A DNA stretch of 64,000 nt from Chrysophaeum taylorii (lineage: Eukaryota; Sar; Pelagophyceae; Pelagomonadales; Pelagomonadaceae): positions 372,001 to 436,000 of the forward strand of contig JAQMWT010000670.1 in assembly GCA_029834535.1 (NCBI GenBank). The letters run 5' to 3'. The translations under genes were made by a program, and so were the position numbers. Within the stretch, counting starts at the first letter, position 1. Every line of letters begins with the position of its first letter. The notes below the pieces were generated by a model that was given only the letters and a program-made list of their open reading frames with translations, was not told where the DNA came from and made no database searches. This document shows, in pieces, positions 41,391 through 50,879 of this stretch.

Positions 41391-42785
41391 CATGGGGCGT
41401 AGGCTAATCCCCAAAGAGCGCGGGATCCCTGGTCCCAGTAAGTTCACCTAGTCCCAATCTCTAACCCCAGTAAGTTCGGTGTAAACAAACCTTTGAGCTC
41501 GTCGCTCTCACCCCGGCCAATCTAAGCTGCTTTGATCCGCACACGCTGCTAAGCTTTGAGTTTACTCTAAAACCCCCAGTAAGTTCACTTCGTCTCAGTA
41601 AGTTCACCTGGTCCCAGTAAGTTCACCTAGTCCCAATCTCTTACCCCAGTAAGCTCACCTGGTCCCAGTACGTTCACCTGGTCCCGGTAAGTTCACCTGG
41701 TCCCAATAAGTCCACCTACAGTGCGCGTGTAGACGCCGGGAGGGGACTTATCGGTATTGCGCAGCACGTGTGGGGTAGGGTGGAGTCGTCGACTCAGAAG
41801 AGCATATTCTCGGGGTTGCCGATCGACAGAGAGCCACGTAGAGCTGGACGTGACAGAAGACGGGCTTGTGGGCAAGAGGACGCGGACCTCGCGGGGCGTC
41901 TGGTCCTGGCTCTTGTTGATCGTTTGGCGTAGGCGGGCCTTAAGGGATACAGGTTGGACGAGCCTCGGTGACAACGACACGATCGATCATGTATCTGGTA
42001 CCGTTGCAGTGGCCGCGCGACGGGTCGAGGTTGCGAAGACTTTAAGCTCGCGATCAAAGTCAGCATGCCGTTGGTTGTCAGGGAGTTGAAAACTCGACTG
42101 TAAAGAGCGAGGCGTCGTCTTCCGACCCAACCTAGTCGGCCGAAAAGAACTCCGACGCCTCGTCTCCGGGAAAAAAAGGCCGCGGTCATACGCGCGTTGT
42201 CAGTATCGACAACATTGTTTCGACGGGGCGTGAGAATGGCGCGCTGAAAGAGCCGCCGCGGGTCGTGGAAATAGTCTGCGAGGTCGCCGTTGACGGCTTG
42301 GAGGATCACTGTCTGGCTCGTGCGCCTACCTGATCCTTACCCTCATTTGTGGAACCCCACGCAGGCCGCCCGCTCCCAACAGGACGCCACCCTTCGTCGC
42401 ACATACGTCCGGCGGCAGCATGCGTACGACCTCCGGGCGGGGCCCGTCCTCTCTTCGCCTGCCCCACGACTCGGCGATGACCCCGACTAGGTCCCGCGTA
42501 CTTATCTCCGCCCGTCAGGCACATCCCTCATACCCCACAAAACCACCCACATCCTTCATGCACCACACACACACCCCCCTCTTAGCAGTCGACATTTAAA
42601 GACAAACAGTACCAACAGTGCCCCCCCCACACACACCCCTCTTAGCAGTCGACCTTTAAAGACGAACAGTACCCCCCTCTTAGCAGTCGACCTTTAAAGA
42701 CAAACAGACAGACAGACAGAGAGACAGACAGACAGAGACAGACTGACAAACATCTCTCGATTAGTAGTAAGGACCCTCCCCCCCC
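41391..42785 (-). mobile_element. Repeat cassette copy B, inverted relative to A
   Basis: In reverse order to copy A: iterons (AGTAAGTTCACCTGGTCCC, 41435-41720), helicase fragment on the minus strand (about 42310-41780), a stub of the conserved ORF on the plus strand (about 42350-42490, ends RTYVRRQHAYDLRAGP... GDDPD), then satellite-like units in reverse (42490-42710). It lacks the MITE found in copy A. Confidence 0.7.
41780..42310 (-). pseudogene. Helitron/PIF1-like helicase C-terminal fragment, copy B
   Basis: Same block order as copy A on the opposite strand: YFHDPRRLFQRAILTPRR, CNGTRYMIDRVV-like and INKSQDQTPREVRVLLP. Broken in several places. Confidence 0.6.
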
Positions 42786-42822
42786 CCTGGACAGACGGTG
42801 GACGTTGTAATAATTTTGAATC

Positions 42823-43440
42823 ATGTATGGGTACATGTCTTCTGCTCTGGACGTCGTCGCTGCGCGCGCAAAGTTGATGCGCGAAGTGCGGGACAATGAC
42901 GGCGACGTTTGTGGATGCGCGCAGCGCTTTGTTCGGCATTTCGAGCGGAGGTGCGCGGAGGAAAGCGCTGTGTGCAAAATAACTAAGAGACATGGAGAAG
43001 GCAGCTTTCGTGTTGCTCCCCCAGCGCCCGATCCCGTCGGACGCTGATCTCGTCGTCCAGGCCGCGCATATCGACGGGTCCAATCGCGCTGCGGCCGGCG
43101 ACGACGACGAAGAGGTGATTAGAGGCGAGGAAGACACCAATAGCCTCGACGACTCAGACGACGACGACACGCTGGCCGAGGCGCGCAAAGTAGGCAGACC
43201 GTCGAAGAAGTTCAAAAGCGCGAGCGCCGCGAAGGCCTCCGGTAACTCGTTGATTACGAGCTTTTTTTCAAGCCCAAGATCAAGCTGGGTCGTCCGAAGG
43301 GGTCGACGACGAAGAAGTCGAAGCGCGGCAGGCCGCTTACAACCGCAGAAGCCGTCGCGAACGACGCGCTGCCGAACACCAACGCCGCGCCGGCGCCCAC
43401 GACGCCCGCTCGGCCCGGACGCCGAGCCCGACGATGACTA
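42823..43440 (+). pseudogene. AT-hook-type protein fragment
   Basis: Plus-strand coding-like sequence, first acidic (GDDDEEVIRGEEDTNSLDD) then with AT-hook-like basic motifs KVGRPSKKF and, after a frame change at a T7 run near 43262, KLGRPKGSTTKKSKRGRP. AT-hooks bind the minor groove of AT-rich DNA. No start or complete domain is evident. It may belong to a mobile element or a broken chromatin protein. Confidence 0.4.
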
Positions 43441-43569
43441 CGATAACGACGAAAAACTAGGCCGGTTCTTAATTAGGTCTAGTTCTTAATTGTAGATCTA
43501 TTCTGGTAAAGACACGGCAAATAAATCACTCCTAGAACAAGGTTGTGGCAATTTAATCTGCTTATTCTG

Positions 43570-44544
43570 ATGATGATGCTCTTTATCGCGTGGCTCGCAG
43601 TGGTGATCGATGCGGAAGAGCGGTGCGTGGTGGAGGAGTCGGCGCGCGCCGGGGTGCGGCTGCGGTCGAAGCGGCACGAAACACTGGGGCTGAACGTGTC
43701 GTCCGACATGCGGGCCCTCGGCGCCGTCATGACGGTGTACGCCGGACCTCCGAGGTCGCAGGAGGAATACTCGTGCCAGCAACTGAGCCAGGCCCGGTAC
43801 GCGGAGAAGTGGGGGTACGCCTACTACGCCCTCGAGGACCGGCCGGAATGGGTGGCTGAAAGGCAGAGGCTCCGTCTCAACCCAAAACTCGTCAAAATTC
43901 AGGCGGTGCGAGCCATCCTCCCATTGCACAGGTTCGTGCTCTACGTAGACAGCGACAGCGTCTTCGGCGACATCAAGAAGGCCCTGTCGCTCGAAGCGGC
44001 GCTCTCGGCGGGCAGAACCAAGGGGTACCGCGGCATCGCCGTCGCCGCGCCCATCAACGCGAACGGCTTCTGGAAGAGCGACGCGTTCTATATAGCCAAC
44101 GGACCGTACGCCGCCCGCTTCCTCCAGCGCGCCTGGGACCTCACCAATGCCTGCCCGGGCTGCTTGCGCCGGGGCGAGCAGTGCTACCTGAACGTGGCCA
44201 TGTGGGAGATCATGGTGGTGCACCGGGCCCGTCGAAGCCCGCCGAAGGCTTCCGTCGACATTCCCAAGCGCGACGGCTACTCGTGCTGCGACCTCAGGGA
44301 ACCCTGCACCAACCCTGCCATCCTCGACTCGATGAACCTCATCTACAAGTGCATCACGGCATGGGAAGAACCTGCCTTTTCTGACAACGACCACCCTATG
44401 GTCTACCGCGCAAATTTTCGCCGGGCACTCACACTCGTCCATCCTGTCAAGAGACTCAGGCCACCCGACTGCAGCCTCAAGGAGTGGTACCGCAACGTCT
44501 CCCTCGGCCTCTACACCCCCTCACGCGCAGGACACTTCCAATAG
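43570..44544 (+). CDS. Golgi glycosyltransferase, GT34-like
   Basis: 324 residues from the first ATG (a TTG upstream is in frame but unlikely). N-terminal membrane anchor MMMLFIAWLAVVI, then a nucleotide-sugar transferase fold: MTVYAGPPRSQ, YAEKWGYAYYAL, PKLVKIQAVRAILP and the DXD metal/nucleotide motif in RFVLYVDSDSVFGDI. Then WKSDAFYIANGPYAARFLQ, CYLNVAMWEIM, and paired Cys near the C-terminus. The order resembles MNN10/GMA12-type galactosyl or xylosyl transferases (GT34) that act in the Golgi on glycans. Substrate unknown. Ends with TAG directly followed by TAA. Confidence 0.7.
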   Translation: MMMLFIAWLAVVIDAEERCVVEESARAGVRLRSKRHETLGLNVSSDMRALGAVMTVYAGPPRSQEEYSCQQLSQARYAEKWGYAYYALEDRPEWVAERQRLRLNPKLVKIQAVRAILPLHRFVLYVDSDSVFGDIKKALSLEAALSAGRTKGYRGIAVAAPINANGFWKSDAFYIANGPYAARFLQRAWDLTNACPGCLRRGEQCYLNVAMWEIMVVHRARRSPPKASVDIPKRDGYSCCDLREPCTNPAILDSMNLIYKCITAWEEPAFSDNDHPMVYRANFRRALTLVHPVKRLRPPDCSLKEWYRNVSLGLYTPSRAGHFQ

Positions 44545-45896
44545 TAATATCGCACTGAAGGTCGAACTTGGATGACCACTGGAAGCAACAAATTGATGAT
44601 GCTGCCGAGCACTATTATGGGGTAAAGAAAGAAAGGTGGGGGTCCCTTGGCCAAAGACAAGACCAGCGGGGGGTTTTCTTTCTATCTACCGAGGATAGGA
44701 TAGATACTGCCTCTGCGCCCACCGCATCTGCTGCCGCTTCGCCTGCCTTCGATGATGCCGTCAGTGCTGCCACAACGCGCCTTTCAATCGCCGGGGTCTC
44801 CGGGGGCGAGTCGGTTGCAGGCGCGAGCGCGCCCGAAATCTTCGCGTGCTACGCGGGGCTTCCAGGCTCCAGCTTCCCGGCAAGCTCGAAGAGTAAGGAC
44901 AAGACTCGCGCACAGCAGATGTTAATACTGCCATGGCCACTTTGGGGAAAAAAAAGAACCCGCTGATGCGCAACGACGGGACCGAGCGAAAACGGCGCTC
45001 GCGACAAAGCGCGACAGTCTCATCCCGTAGACTTGGGCATCAACAGAGCTTCCAAAATGCGACGAGAAAGGCAAGAAGCGGAAGCGCCAGGCAGCTTGGT
45101 AGCATCTGCAAGCAGCTAGAGTCGCTCCGTGGCTTTGGCACAAAAAGCGTTGGCCTCGGCAGATCGCCGAGGGGCGCGCGAGAAGAGAGCCGCCATAGCA
45201 GCCCGCGGTGGCCTAGGGTCGGCGCGCCCGCTGTCCCAGCCCTCACTCGTCGTGGTTGATGTCAAAGACCCGTTGTTTGACTCGGCGCGGGTCGAGCAGG
45301 TACGGGCTGCGGCGCGCCGACTGGTGTCCTGGGCTCTCCACGAGCGCGGGGATTTGGCCGGCCCCGGATTCGCGAAATTATCACCACCGGTCCGACACGC
45401 CGAAGTAAGAGGCTTCTGTCGGTGTTGTTCGCTGGTGTCAGGCTCGCACGGAATCTCCATCACGTCGTAGTCGCGCAATGCCGGTAGCAGCCGAGAGATG
45501 CGGCAACCGCTTTGTCAGCCTAGGCATCGAAGGTGTCGGCGACCTCGTCAGCATTGGTTGGAAACACCGTTGTGTAGAGCACGGATCCAAAAAAAAGACT
45601 TGAAGGCAAGTCCTCGAGCCCCTTGATCGCGCGCGCGCACACACGCACCCACCCACCCACGCACGCACGCACGCACGCACGCCCAAGGCTGCGCGCCGCC
45701 TTTGTGTACACAAGTTGTGGGGACTGGCACTCTTGCCAGGTGTACCATGTGGCGCAGCGCCACTGCCGTCACGTAGTAGTACGAGGATCCCGTGGTTACG
45801 ACGTGGCGTCCACGTGCTTACACGCAACGTCGCCAGTCTGGCGTCGTCGATAGGATTGGCGGGTTTTTTTTTCTTTATGATTTGAAGATCATCAAG
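44545..45896. other. Unassigned, partly coding-like region
   Basis: Plus-strand coding-like stretches: TTRLSIAGVSGGESVAG (about 44773-44823), KKKNPLMRNDGTERKRRS after an A8 run near 44949, and PSLVVVDVKDPLFDSARVEQ (about 45240-45300). No family recognised; possibly a broken gene. A GCAC microsatellite lies at about 45656-45682. Confidence 0.3.
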
Positions 45897-46856
45897 ATGC
45901 GTCGCGCCAAAGTGAGCGCGTTGAGCTTGCTGCGCATGAAGCGCATGAAGGAGAAGATCTGCATGGTGACGTGCTACGACTACCCGTCGGCATCGCACGT
46001 GGAGTGCGCGGGGGTTGACGTGGCTCTGTGCGGCGATTCCCTGGGAATGGTTGAGCTCGGGTATGCGACGACGCAACCCGTAACGCTCGAGGAGATGCTG
46101 CATCATTGCCGCGCCGTGCGGCGCGGGCTCTCGGACGAAGGCCCGATGCTCGTGTGCGATCTGCCGTTCGGAAGCTACGAGGAGAGCCCCGAGGTGGCGT
46201 TGCGGGCGGCGTACAGAGTGATGAAGGAAGGCGGCGCGGACGCGGTCAAGGTGGAGGGGGGGCGGTCCATTGCCCCGAGCGTGTCAAAACTCGTCAAATC
46301 GGGGGTCGCCGTGCTGGGGCACGTTGGTCTCCTGCCCCAGTCGATCTCAACGTTGGGGGGGTTCCGCGCGCAGGGTCGTACCGCGGTGAAAGCGAGGTCC
46401 ATACTCGACGACGCCCTCGCTCTGCAGGATGCGGGGGCCTTTGGTGTCGTCGCCGAGTGCGTGCCCCCCCCGCTCGGCCGCGCCTTGTCCGAGTCCCTGG
46501 AGATCCCGGTCATCGGCATCGGCGCCGGTCCGTTCGTCGACGGCCAGGTGCTCGTGTATCACGACCTCCTGGGCGCGCTCTCGCATCCGCACCATCGTCG
46601 GTTCGTTCCAAAGTTTTGCAAAGTGTTTGCGGACCTCGGCGACAAGGCGGTCGAGGGCTTGGAGGCCTACAAGCAGGATGTCAAGCAGGGGACCTTTCCC
46701 GACGACGATTACAGTCCCTACGAAATGCCCGAGGAGGAGGCCGCCAAGTTCCAGGCCATGCTCGACATCGACCGCGAGGTGAGGGCGGCCAAATCGAAGC
46801 AAGTCAAGCAGCGCCTCAAGGACCAGGACGAGTACGAGACCATCCACCTGTACTGA
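45897..46856 (+). CDS. panB: Ketopantoate hydroxymethyltransferase (3-methyl-2-oxobutanoate hydroxymethyltransferase)
   Basis: Transfers a hydroxymethyl group from 5,10-methylene-THF to 2-oxoisovalerate, the first committed step to pantothenate and CoA. 319 residues from the ATG at 45897. Family motifs in order: KICMVTCYDYPSASHVE, GVDVALCGDSLGMVELGY (Mg-binding Asp), MLVCDLPFGSYEESPE (second Asp), DAVKVEGG (Glu/Lys region), VAVLGHVGLLPQSISTLGGF (His and the LTPQ-like loop), VAECVPPPLGRALSE, PVIGIGAGPFVDGQVLVYHDLLG. Full-length core compared with bacterial PanB, with a longer C-terminus and no clear mitochondrial or plastid leader. Convergent with the Hikeshi gene, 19 bp apart. Confidence 0.93.
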   Translation: MRRAKVSALSLLRMKRMKEKICMVTCYDYPSASHVECAGVDVALCGDSLGMVELGYATTQPVTLEEMLHHCRAVRRGLSDEGPMLVCDLPFGSYEESPEVALRAAYRVMKEGGADAVKVEGGRSIAPSVSKLVKSGVAVLGHVGLLPQSISTLGGFRAQGRTAVKARSILDDALALQDAGAFGVVAECVPPPLGRALSESLEIPVIGIGAGPFVDGQVLVYHDLLGALSHPHHRRFVPKFCKVFADLGDKAVEGLEAYKQDVKQGTFPDDDYSPYEMPEEEAAKFQAMLDIDREVRAAKSKQVKQRLKDQDEYETIHLY

Positions 46857-46875
46857 GAGAGATGTATATATATTA

Positions 46876-47403
46876 TTATGTCTTAAGGTAGAAGTTGGGG
46901 TCCCTCTTGTACTTCTCGTCGAATCGTTGGATCCACCGGTCGATGACGTTGGCGGGGACGACGAGCATTTCCGAGGTATATATCTTCTCCTTGGTGGTCG
47001 CAAAGGAGGTCAGGAAGGTGAAGAGGTCCTGTGCGATCTTCCGCGCGAACGCTCGACGTTCCTCGACGCCCGAGCCACCGATGTCCAAGTTCTGGACTGC
47101 CTCCGAGGACTCGAGGGAGACCCCCACCTGCACCGCCTGGATCTGTTGCCAGGGGGTTCGGAAGATGCCCGAGGGTTTGGAGTTGTCCACCGCCCCCAGG
47201 AGCGTCCAGGCGACCCCATCCAAGGTGTAATACAAGACGGCGCTCGTGTTGATTGGGAGCTGGGCGAGGAGCACGAAGCATACCTCGCTCACATCCCCCG
47301 AGATGGTCGTCACGCATTTCAGGCTGTCGACCATCTGAAACTCGGTCACCATCGACCGCCCGGGGACGATGAGCCCGAACTGCGGCGGCGGGGCCGGCTG
47401 CAT
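46876..47403 (-). CDS. Hikeshi/OPI10 family protein
   Basis: 175 residues. Hikeshi carries Hsp70 into the nucleus under heat stress. Family features: N-terminal FGLIVPGRSMVTEFQMVD, hydrophobic VCFVLLAQLPINTSAVLYYT, WTLLGAVDNSKPSGIFRT (the W-LLG-NKPSAIFK block), VQVGVSLESSE (QIGIS-E block), and C-terminal FTFLTSFA then MLVVPANVIDRWIQRFDEKY with PNFYLKT at the end. Length and order match human Hikeshi (197 residues). It shares a 63-bp divergent promoter region with the WD40-like gene. Confidence 0.9.
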   Translation of the reverse strand: MQPAPPPQFGLIVPGRSMVTEFQMVDSLKCVTTISGDVSEVCFVLLAQLPINTSAVLYYTLDGVAWTLLGAVDNSKPSGIFRTPWQQIQAVQVGVSLESSEAVQNLDIGGSGVEERRAFARKIAQDLFTFLTSFATTKEKIYTSEMLVVPANVIDRWIQRFDEKYKRDPNFYLKT

Positions 47404-47466
47404 TCTTTTCTTCAGGACTTACTTACCCTACGTTAACCATTATAGAGAGAGAGAGAGAGTTCAAGG
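47404..47466. promoter_or_regulatory. 63-bp divergent promoter region
   Basis: All the sequence between the Hikeshi ATG (minus) and the WD40-like ATG (plus). It contains a (GA)n tract just before the plus-strand start. No TATA box or TGACGT site. Confidence 0.5.
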
Positions 47467-49488
47467 ATGGCCGAGAGTACGAGTAGATACGAGAGCGAGA
47501 GCGAGGAGTACGAAAAGGACGAGTTATTTAATTTGAGCGAGGAGGAGGAGGAGGACCCGTTGGTAGGGCTGAGCCAGCCGCGGCGGCGGATCGTATACGG
47601 CGAGGGCCTCGCCGCAACGGACCAGGAACTCGAGTGGTTGGATTTGGTGGAGGCCGTGCGGGAGCACGCGAGGAACGGGGACGTCGGCGAGGCGCTGTGC
47701 GCGGACCAGGAGCTCGCGACGGTGCTTTTTCGGAGCCTGCCGGACGCGCGGCTCCTGGGGGGCGAGGAGAGCTTGGTTTGTCCCGCGTTCGACGAACCCG
47801 AGGCTCGGTCTCCGCTTCCCGAAGACTCGGCTGTCATCGGTGCCGTGCGATGGGCTGCCGGGCTCTTTCGCGATGATCCTTCTTCTACTACTTGTTCGTC
47901 GAGGCAGCACCATCTCGACGAAGCACCTCGCGACATCGACAAGCGGGCGTTGATGCTGGCGCTCCAGTGTCGCGCCGAGTGCGCTGCCGCTTACCCGGAC
48001 ATGGACAGGCGGCGGCAGTGGGTGTCGGTGGAGAGATCGGCGCGGGCGCGGAACGACGCGAGCAAGGCTAAAGCTCGGGCAGCGCGGGTCAAGCCCCGGC
48101 TCACCTCGGCGAGCATCGCGATCTACAACAACACTCGTCACTCTCACTTCTCTCCCGTCGCGAGAGCTTCCGAAGCCACCGACGACGCTTTGCGGTGCTG
48201 TTGTCTGCGGCAGGACGAAGCCACGCAGAGGCGCGTTCCGCGACAGCTCCTGCACATGAGGAGTAGCAACGTTTCGTCGTCTTCTTCTTCTTCAAAGTCG
48301 TCGTTCTCGTTGGATCTCGAATCGGACGTAGCCGCGCTCGTCGCCGTGCCCGACGGCGCTTTGGGAGTGTTTCGGCCAACGCGCGACGACTGCCGGAGGC
48401 TACACCAGTCCGAGAACTCGGTGCTGCTCGGGCCCGTCCTCGCCGAGGGCCTCGACGACGGCCGTGCGGAGCGGGCCTGGGTCTTCACGACGAACGAAGA
48501 CGGCGTCTGGCTCATCGAAGGGTTCGACGTCGCGACCGGGTCGGGCGTCGCCCGGCTCGAGTTTCCCCTCGCCTTCAAGTCAAAGTTTCTCAACTGGCGA
48601 CCCACGATCACGCGGTGCGTAGACCGGGTGATCGCGGGAGTTGGCGAGAACCGCCTCTACGTCTGGTCGATCACCGACGCGGCTCACGACTTCGCCGCTC
48701 GCTGTTCGCACGCCCGCAAAAAGCCGCGAGTCCACCGCCGCGCCGACCTCGCGACCCCTGCGAGAGAGACCGTCGTCTCCGACGACGTCTACTGGAGTGT
48801 CGGCGACTGCCAGCGCCTCACGGACTCGACAGTGTGCCTCGCTCCCGCTTCGGATTCGCGCTACTCGTCCCTACGCGTCTTCGACGCCAGACACGAACGG
48901 ACCGTCAGGCTCCTGGCCGGCCACCGCGAACCGTCGGCGCTCGCGCGCCAGCATTGCGCCGCGTCCCACGACCTCGTCTTCTCGATAGAGCCTCGCACCT
49001 CGGCGGCTCTCGTTTTCGACCTTCGTCTCGCGGCTCCCGCCTTCGTCCTGCCCTGCTGCGGCCGCGTCTTCCACCACAACAACAACAGCAACAACACCAC
49101 CGCCTGGGCCTCGGACGCGGGCTCGGGCATTCTCGGCGTCCCGTGCGCCGGCCACGCCTGCGTCGCCCTCACCTGGGCTCTCGACGACGAATGCGTACGA
49201 GCCTTCGACCTTCGTCGCCCCGTCTACCACGCCTACACCCTCTCCACCGGAAACCGCTCCGTCACTAACCTCGCCTGGCACGCCTCCAGCGCCAGCCTCC
49301 TCGCGGCGACCACCTCCACCCGACCCGCCTCCGACCAGTGGCCTCCCGACGCTGTCCATCACGAGGACTACTTTGCCGAGAGGCTCGACCTTTCGGGGCC
49401 CCACCGCTCCATTTTGCACTATGCCTTTGACGACGGACGACCCCTCCGCGACCGACGCTTCTCGCGCCGACCCCCTTCCTGGCCCTGA
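47467..49488 (+). CDS. WD40-like beta-propeller protein
   Basis: 673 residues in one exon. The first 70 residues are acidic, followed by a helical region (about 65-210). From about residue 285 the sequence reads as beta-propeller blades with WD-like ends: AERAWVFTTNEDGVWLIEGF, RVIAGVGENRLYVWSI, SSLRVFDARHERTVRLLAGH, SAALVFDLRLAAPAF, VALTWALDDECVRAFDLRRP and SVTNLAWHASSASLLAATT. A Ser run and Asn-rich loops sit between blades. A named orthologue is not recognised; a scaffold role is typical for this fold. Confidence 0.65.
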   Translation: MAESTSRYESESEEYEKDELFNLSEEEEEDPLVGLSQPRRRIVYGEGLAATDQELEWLDLVEAVREHARNGDVGEALCADQELATVLFRSLPDARLLGGEESLVCPAFDEPEARSPLPEDSAVIGAVRWAAGLFRDDPSSTTCSSRQHHLDEAPRDIDKRALMLALQCRAECAAAYPDMDRRRQWVSVERSARARNDASKAKARAARVKPRLTSASIAIYNNTRHSHFSPVARASEATDDALRCCCLRQDEATQRRVPRQLLHMRSSNVSSSSSSSKSSFSLDLESDVAALVAVPDGALGVFRPTRDDCRRLHQSENSVLLGPVLAEGLDDGRAERAWVFTTNEDGVWLIEGFDVATGSGVARLEFPLAFKSKFLNWRPTITRCVDRVIAGVGENRLYVWSITDAAHDFAARCSHARKKPRVHRRADLATPARETVVSDDVYWSVGDCQRLTDSTVCLAPASDSRYSSLRVFDARHERTVRLLAGHREPSALARQHCAASHDLVFSIEPRTSAALVFDLRLAAPAFVLPCCGRVFHHNNNSNNTTAWASDAGSGILGVPCAGHACVALTWALDDECVRAFDLRRPVYHAYTLSTGNRSVTNLAWHASSASLLAATTSTRPASDQWPPDAVHHEDYFAERLDLSGPHRSILHYAFDDGRPLRDRRFSRRPPSWP

Positions 49489-49766
49489 GCCCACCTCTTC
49501 TTGTCTCTACTTACCTCCTTACCTTGGCGACCTGCCTGTCGAGCCTTTTTGTTCTTTCTCCCTCCCTCCCTTCCTTCCTTCTTTCATTCCGAGAAAGAAC
49601 CACCTTGCCTTTTTCTTCTTATTCTTCTTATTCTTCTTCTTCTTCTTCTTCTTCTTCCGTCTAGAAGTCTAGAACGAACACGAGATAATAATAACTAAAA
49701 AAAACAGGGTGGTTCTGTATATATCTTCTTAAAAAAAAGTTGCCACAAGGGTTAGGAGGAGGGAGG
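49489..49766. other. Intergenic, TTC-rich
   Basis: Pyrimidine-rich with a TTC trinucleotide array at about 49610-49655. No gene. Confidence 0.6.
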
Positions 49767-50429
49767 ATGTTGGCGCTGTTGTTCGCGTCTGCCCAAGCCA
49801 ACTGCGCCCCCCCCAGCCGCGGTAACCCCGCGGTCGCCATCGGCGAGAAGACGTGGGTCTGCGTCGTAATCGCCAGCACCCTCGACTGGAGCGGGGAAGC
49901 CGCGTACGCGCGCTTCGCGTTCAGACTGAACCTGGACATGTATTCACGCCTCGAAATAAGAAACGCCTACGACTACCTCAACACGAGTGACGTGTCGCTC
50001 GCTGTCCAATCCGAGACGCGGGTCTCCTACCAGAAGCGCTGGCGAACGCAAATCGGCGGGAAGCCGGTCACCTTTCCGTTCAACGCCGCGGTCATCAAGG
50101 TCGAACACGGAAAAGTCGCCCAAATAGCCTGGGACGACGCGTGCTACGGCTGCAAGGACTGTGAGGCGAATTCCTTCGACTACGACGGCTCCGCCTACAA
50201 ACACGCCGACAAGCAATGCTATTACGATGATTGCGTCAAGCACAATTCCTCTGAAATCGATAAATTATGCGAACTCTCCGTCTTTGTCTACTGGTCGGGT
50301 ACCGATGCTCACGGCCAGCCTCTCCTCTCCCAGCAGCTCCGCTTCTCAAGATTCGATAGAGACGACGTCCACACCTACATTCACCACCTCAAGTCGAAAT
50401 CCACCACAGACACCTCTCTCCTCCGTTGA
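49767..50429 (+). CDS. Secreted protein, unknown function
   Basis: 220 residues from the ATG at 49767. Short signal peptide (MLALLFASAQANC). The mature part has beta-like stretches (KTWVCVVIASTLDWSG, ARFAFRLNLDMYSRLEIR, VSLAVQSETRVSYQKRW, FPFNAAVIKVEHGKVAQI) and a Cys-rich loop (CYGCKDCEANSFDYDG, CYYDDCVKHNSSEIDKLCE). Probably disulphide-bonded and extracellular or luminal. No family recognised; single exon with TGA stop. Confidence 0.6.
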   Translation: MLALLFASAQANCAPPSRGNPAVAIGEKTWVCVVIASTLDWSGEAAYARFAFRLNLDMYSRLEIRNAYDYLNTSDVSLAVQSETRVSYQKRWRTQIGGKPVTFPFNAAVIKVEHGKVAQIAWDDACYGCKDCEANSFDYDGSAYKHADKQCYYDDCVKHNSSEIDKLCELSVFVYWSGTDAHGQPLLSQQLRFSRFDRDDVHTYIHHLKSKSTTDTSLLR

Positions 50430-50879
50430 CGCGCGGAAGAAGGCTCTTGATGTAGACGACGATTATTTTTTTTTTTTTTTCCCAGGGGCCATACGTTATC
50501 ACGGGATAGAACATCCACGATCTCTTGGGGGTATGATGAACTCCCTTGAGGAGGGAGCAAAATCGTGAGGACGTGCCGGCCGTCGCCCAGGCATATACCT
50601 ACAACAACTACCACTCGAGCGGCGGCAATGCGAGTGCATCATCGAGGTTAGGTTACATTCTAGCGCGAGTGTTGCTGGTCCTCTTTGGCGCCTGCGTTCT
50701 CTCTCCTAAGCATCCTGCTCCTTGTAGTCAGTCTCCTTTTTGTTTTTTATTGAATATACTACCACAAGTAATAATTTTATTGGTCCGGGGTCCTGAAATA
50801 AACTCCAAATGAATGAATGAATGAATGAATGAATGAATGACCCTGGAACATACATCCGTCAGCTGCTGCCAAAGCCGGC
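50430..50879. repeat. Intergenic with (AATG)n microsatellite
   Basis: Poly-T near 50466-50480 and an AATG tetranucleotide array at about 50809-50839. No gene. Confidence 0.6.
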
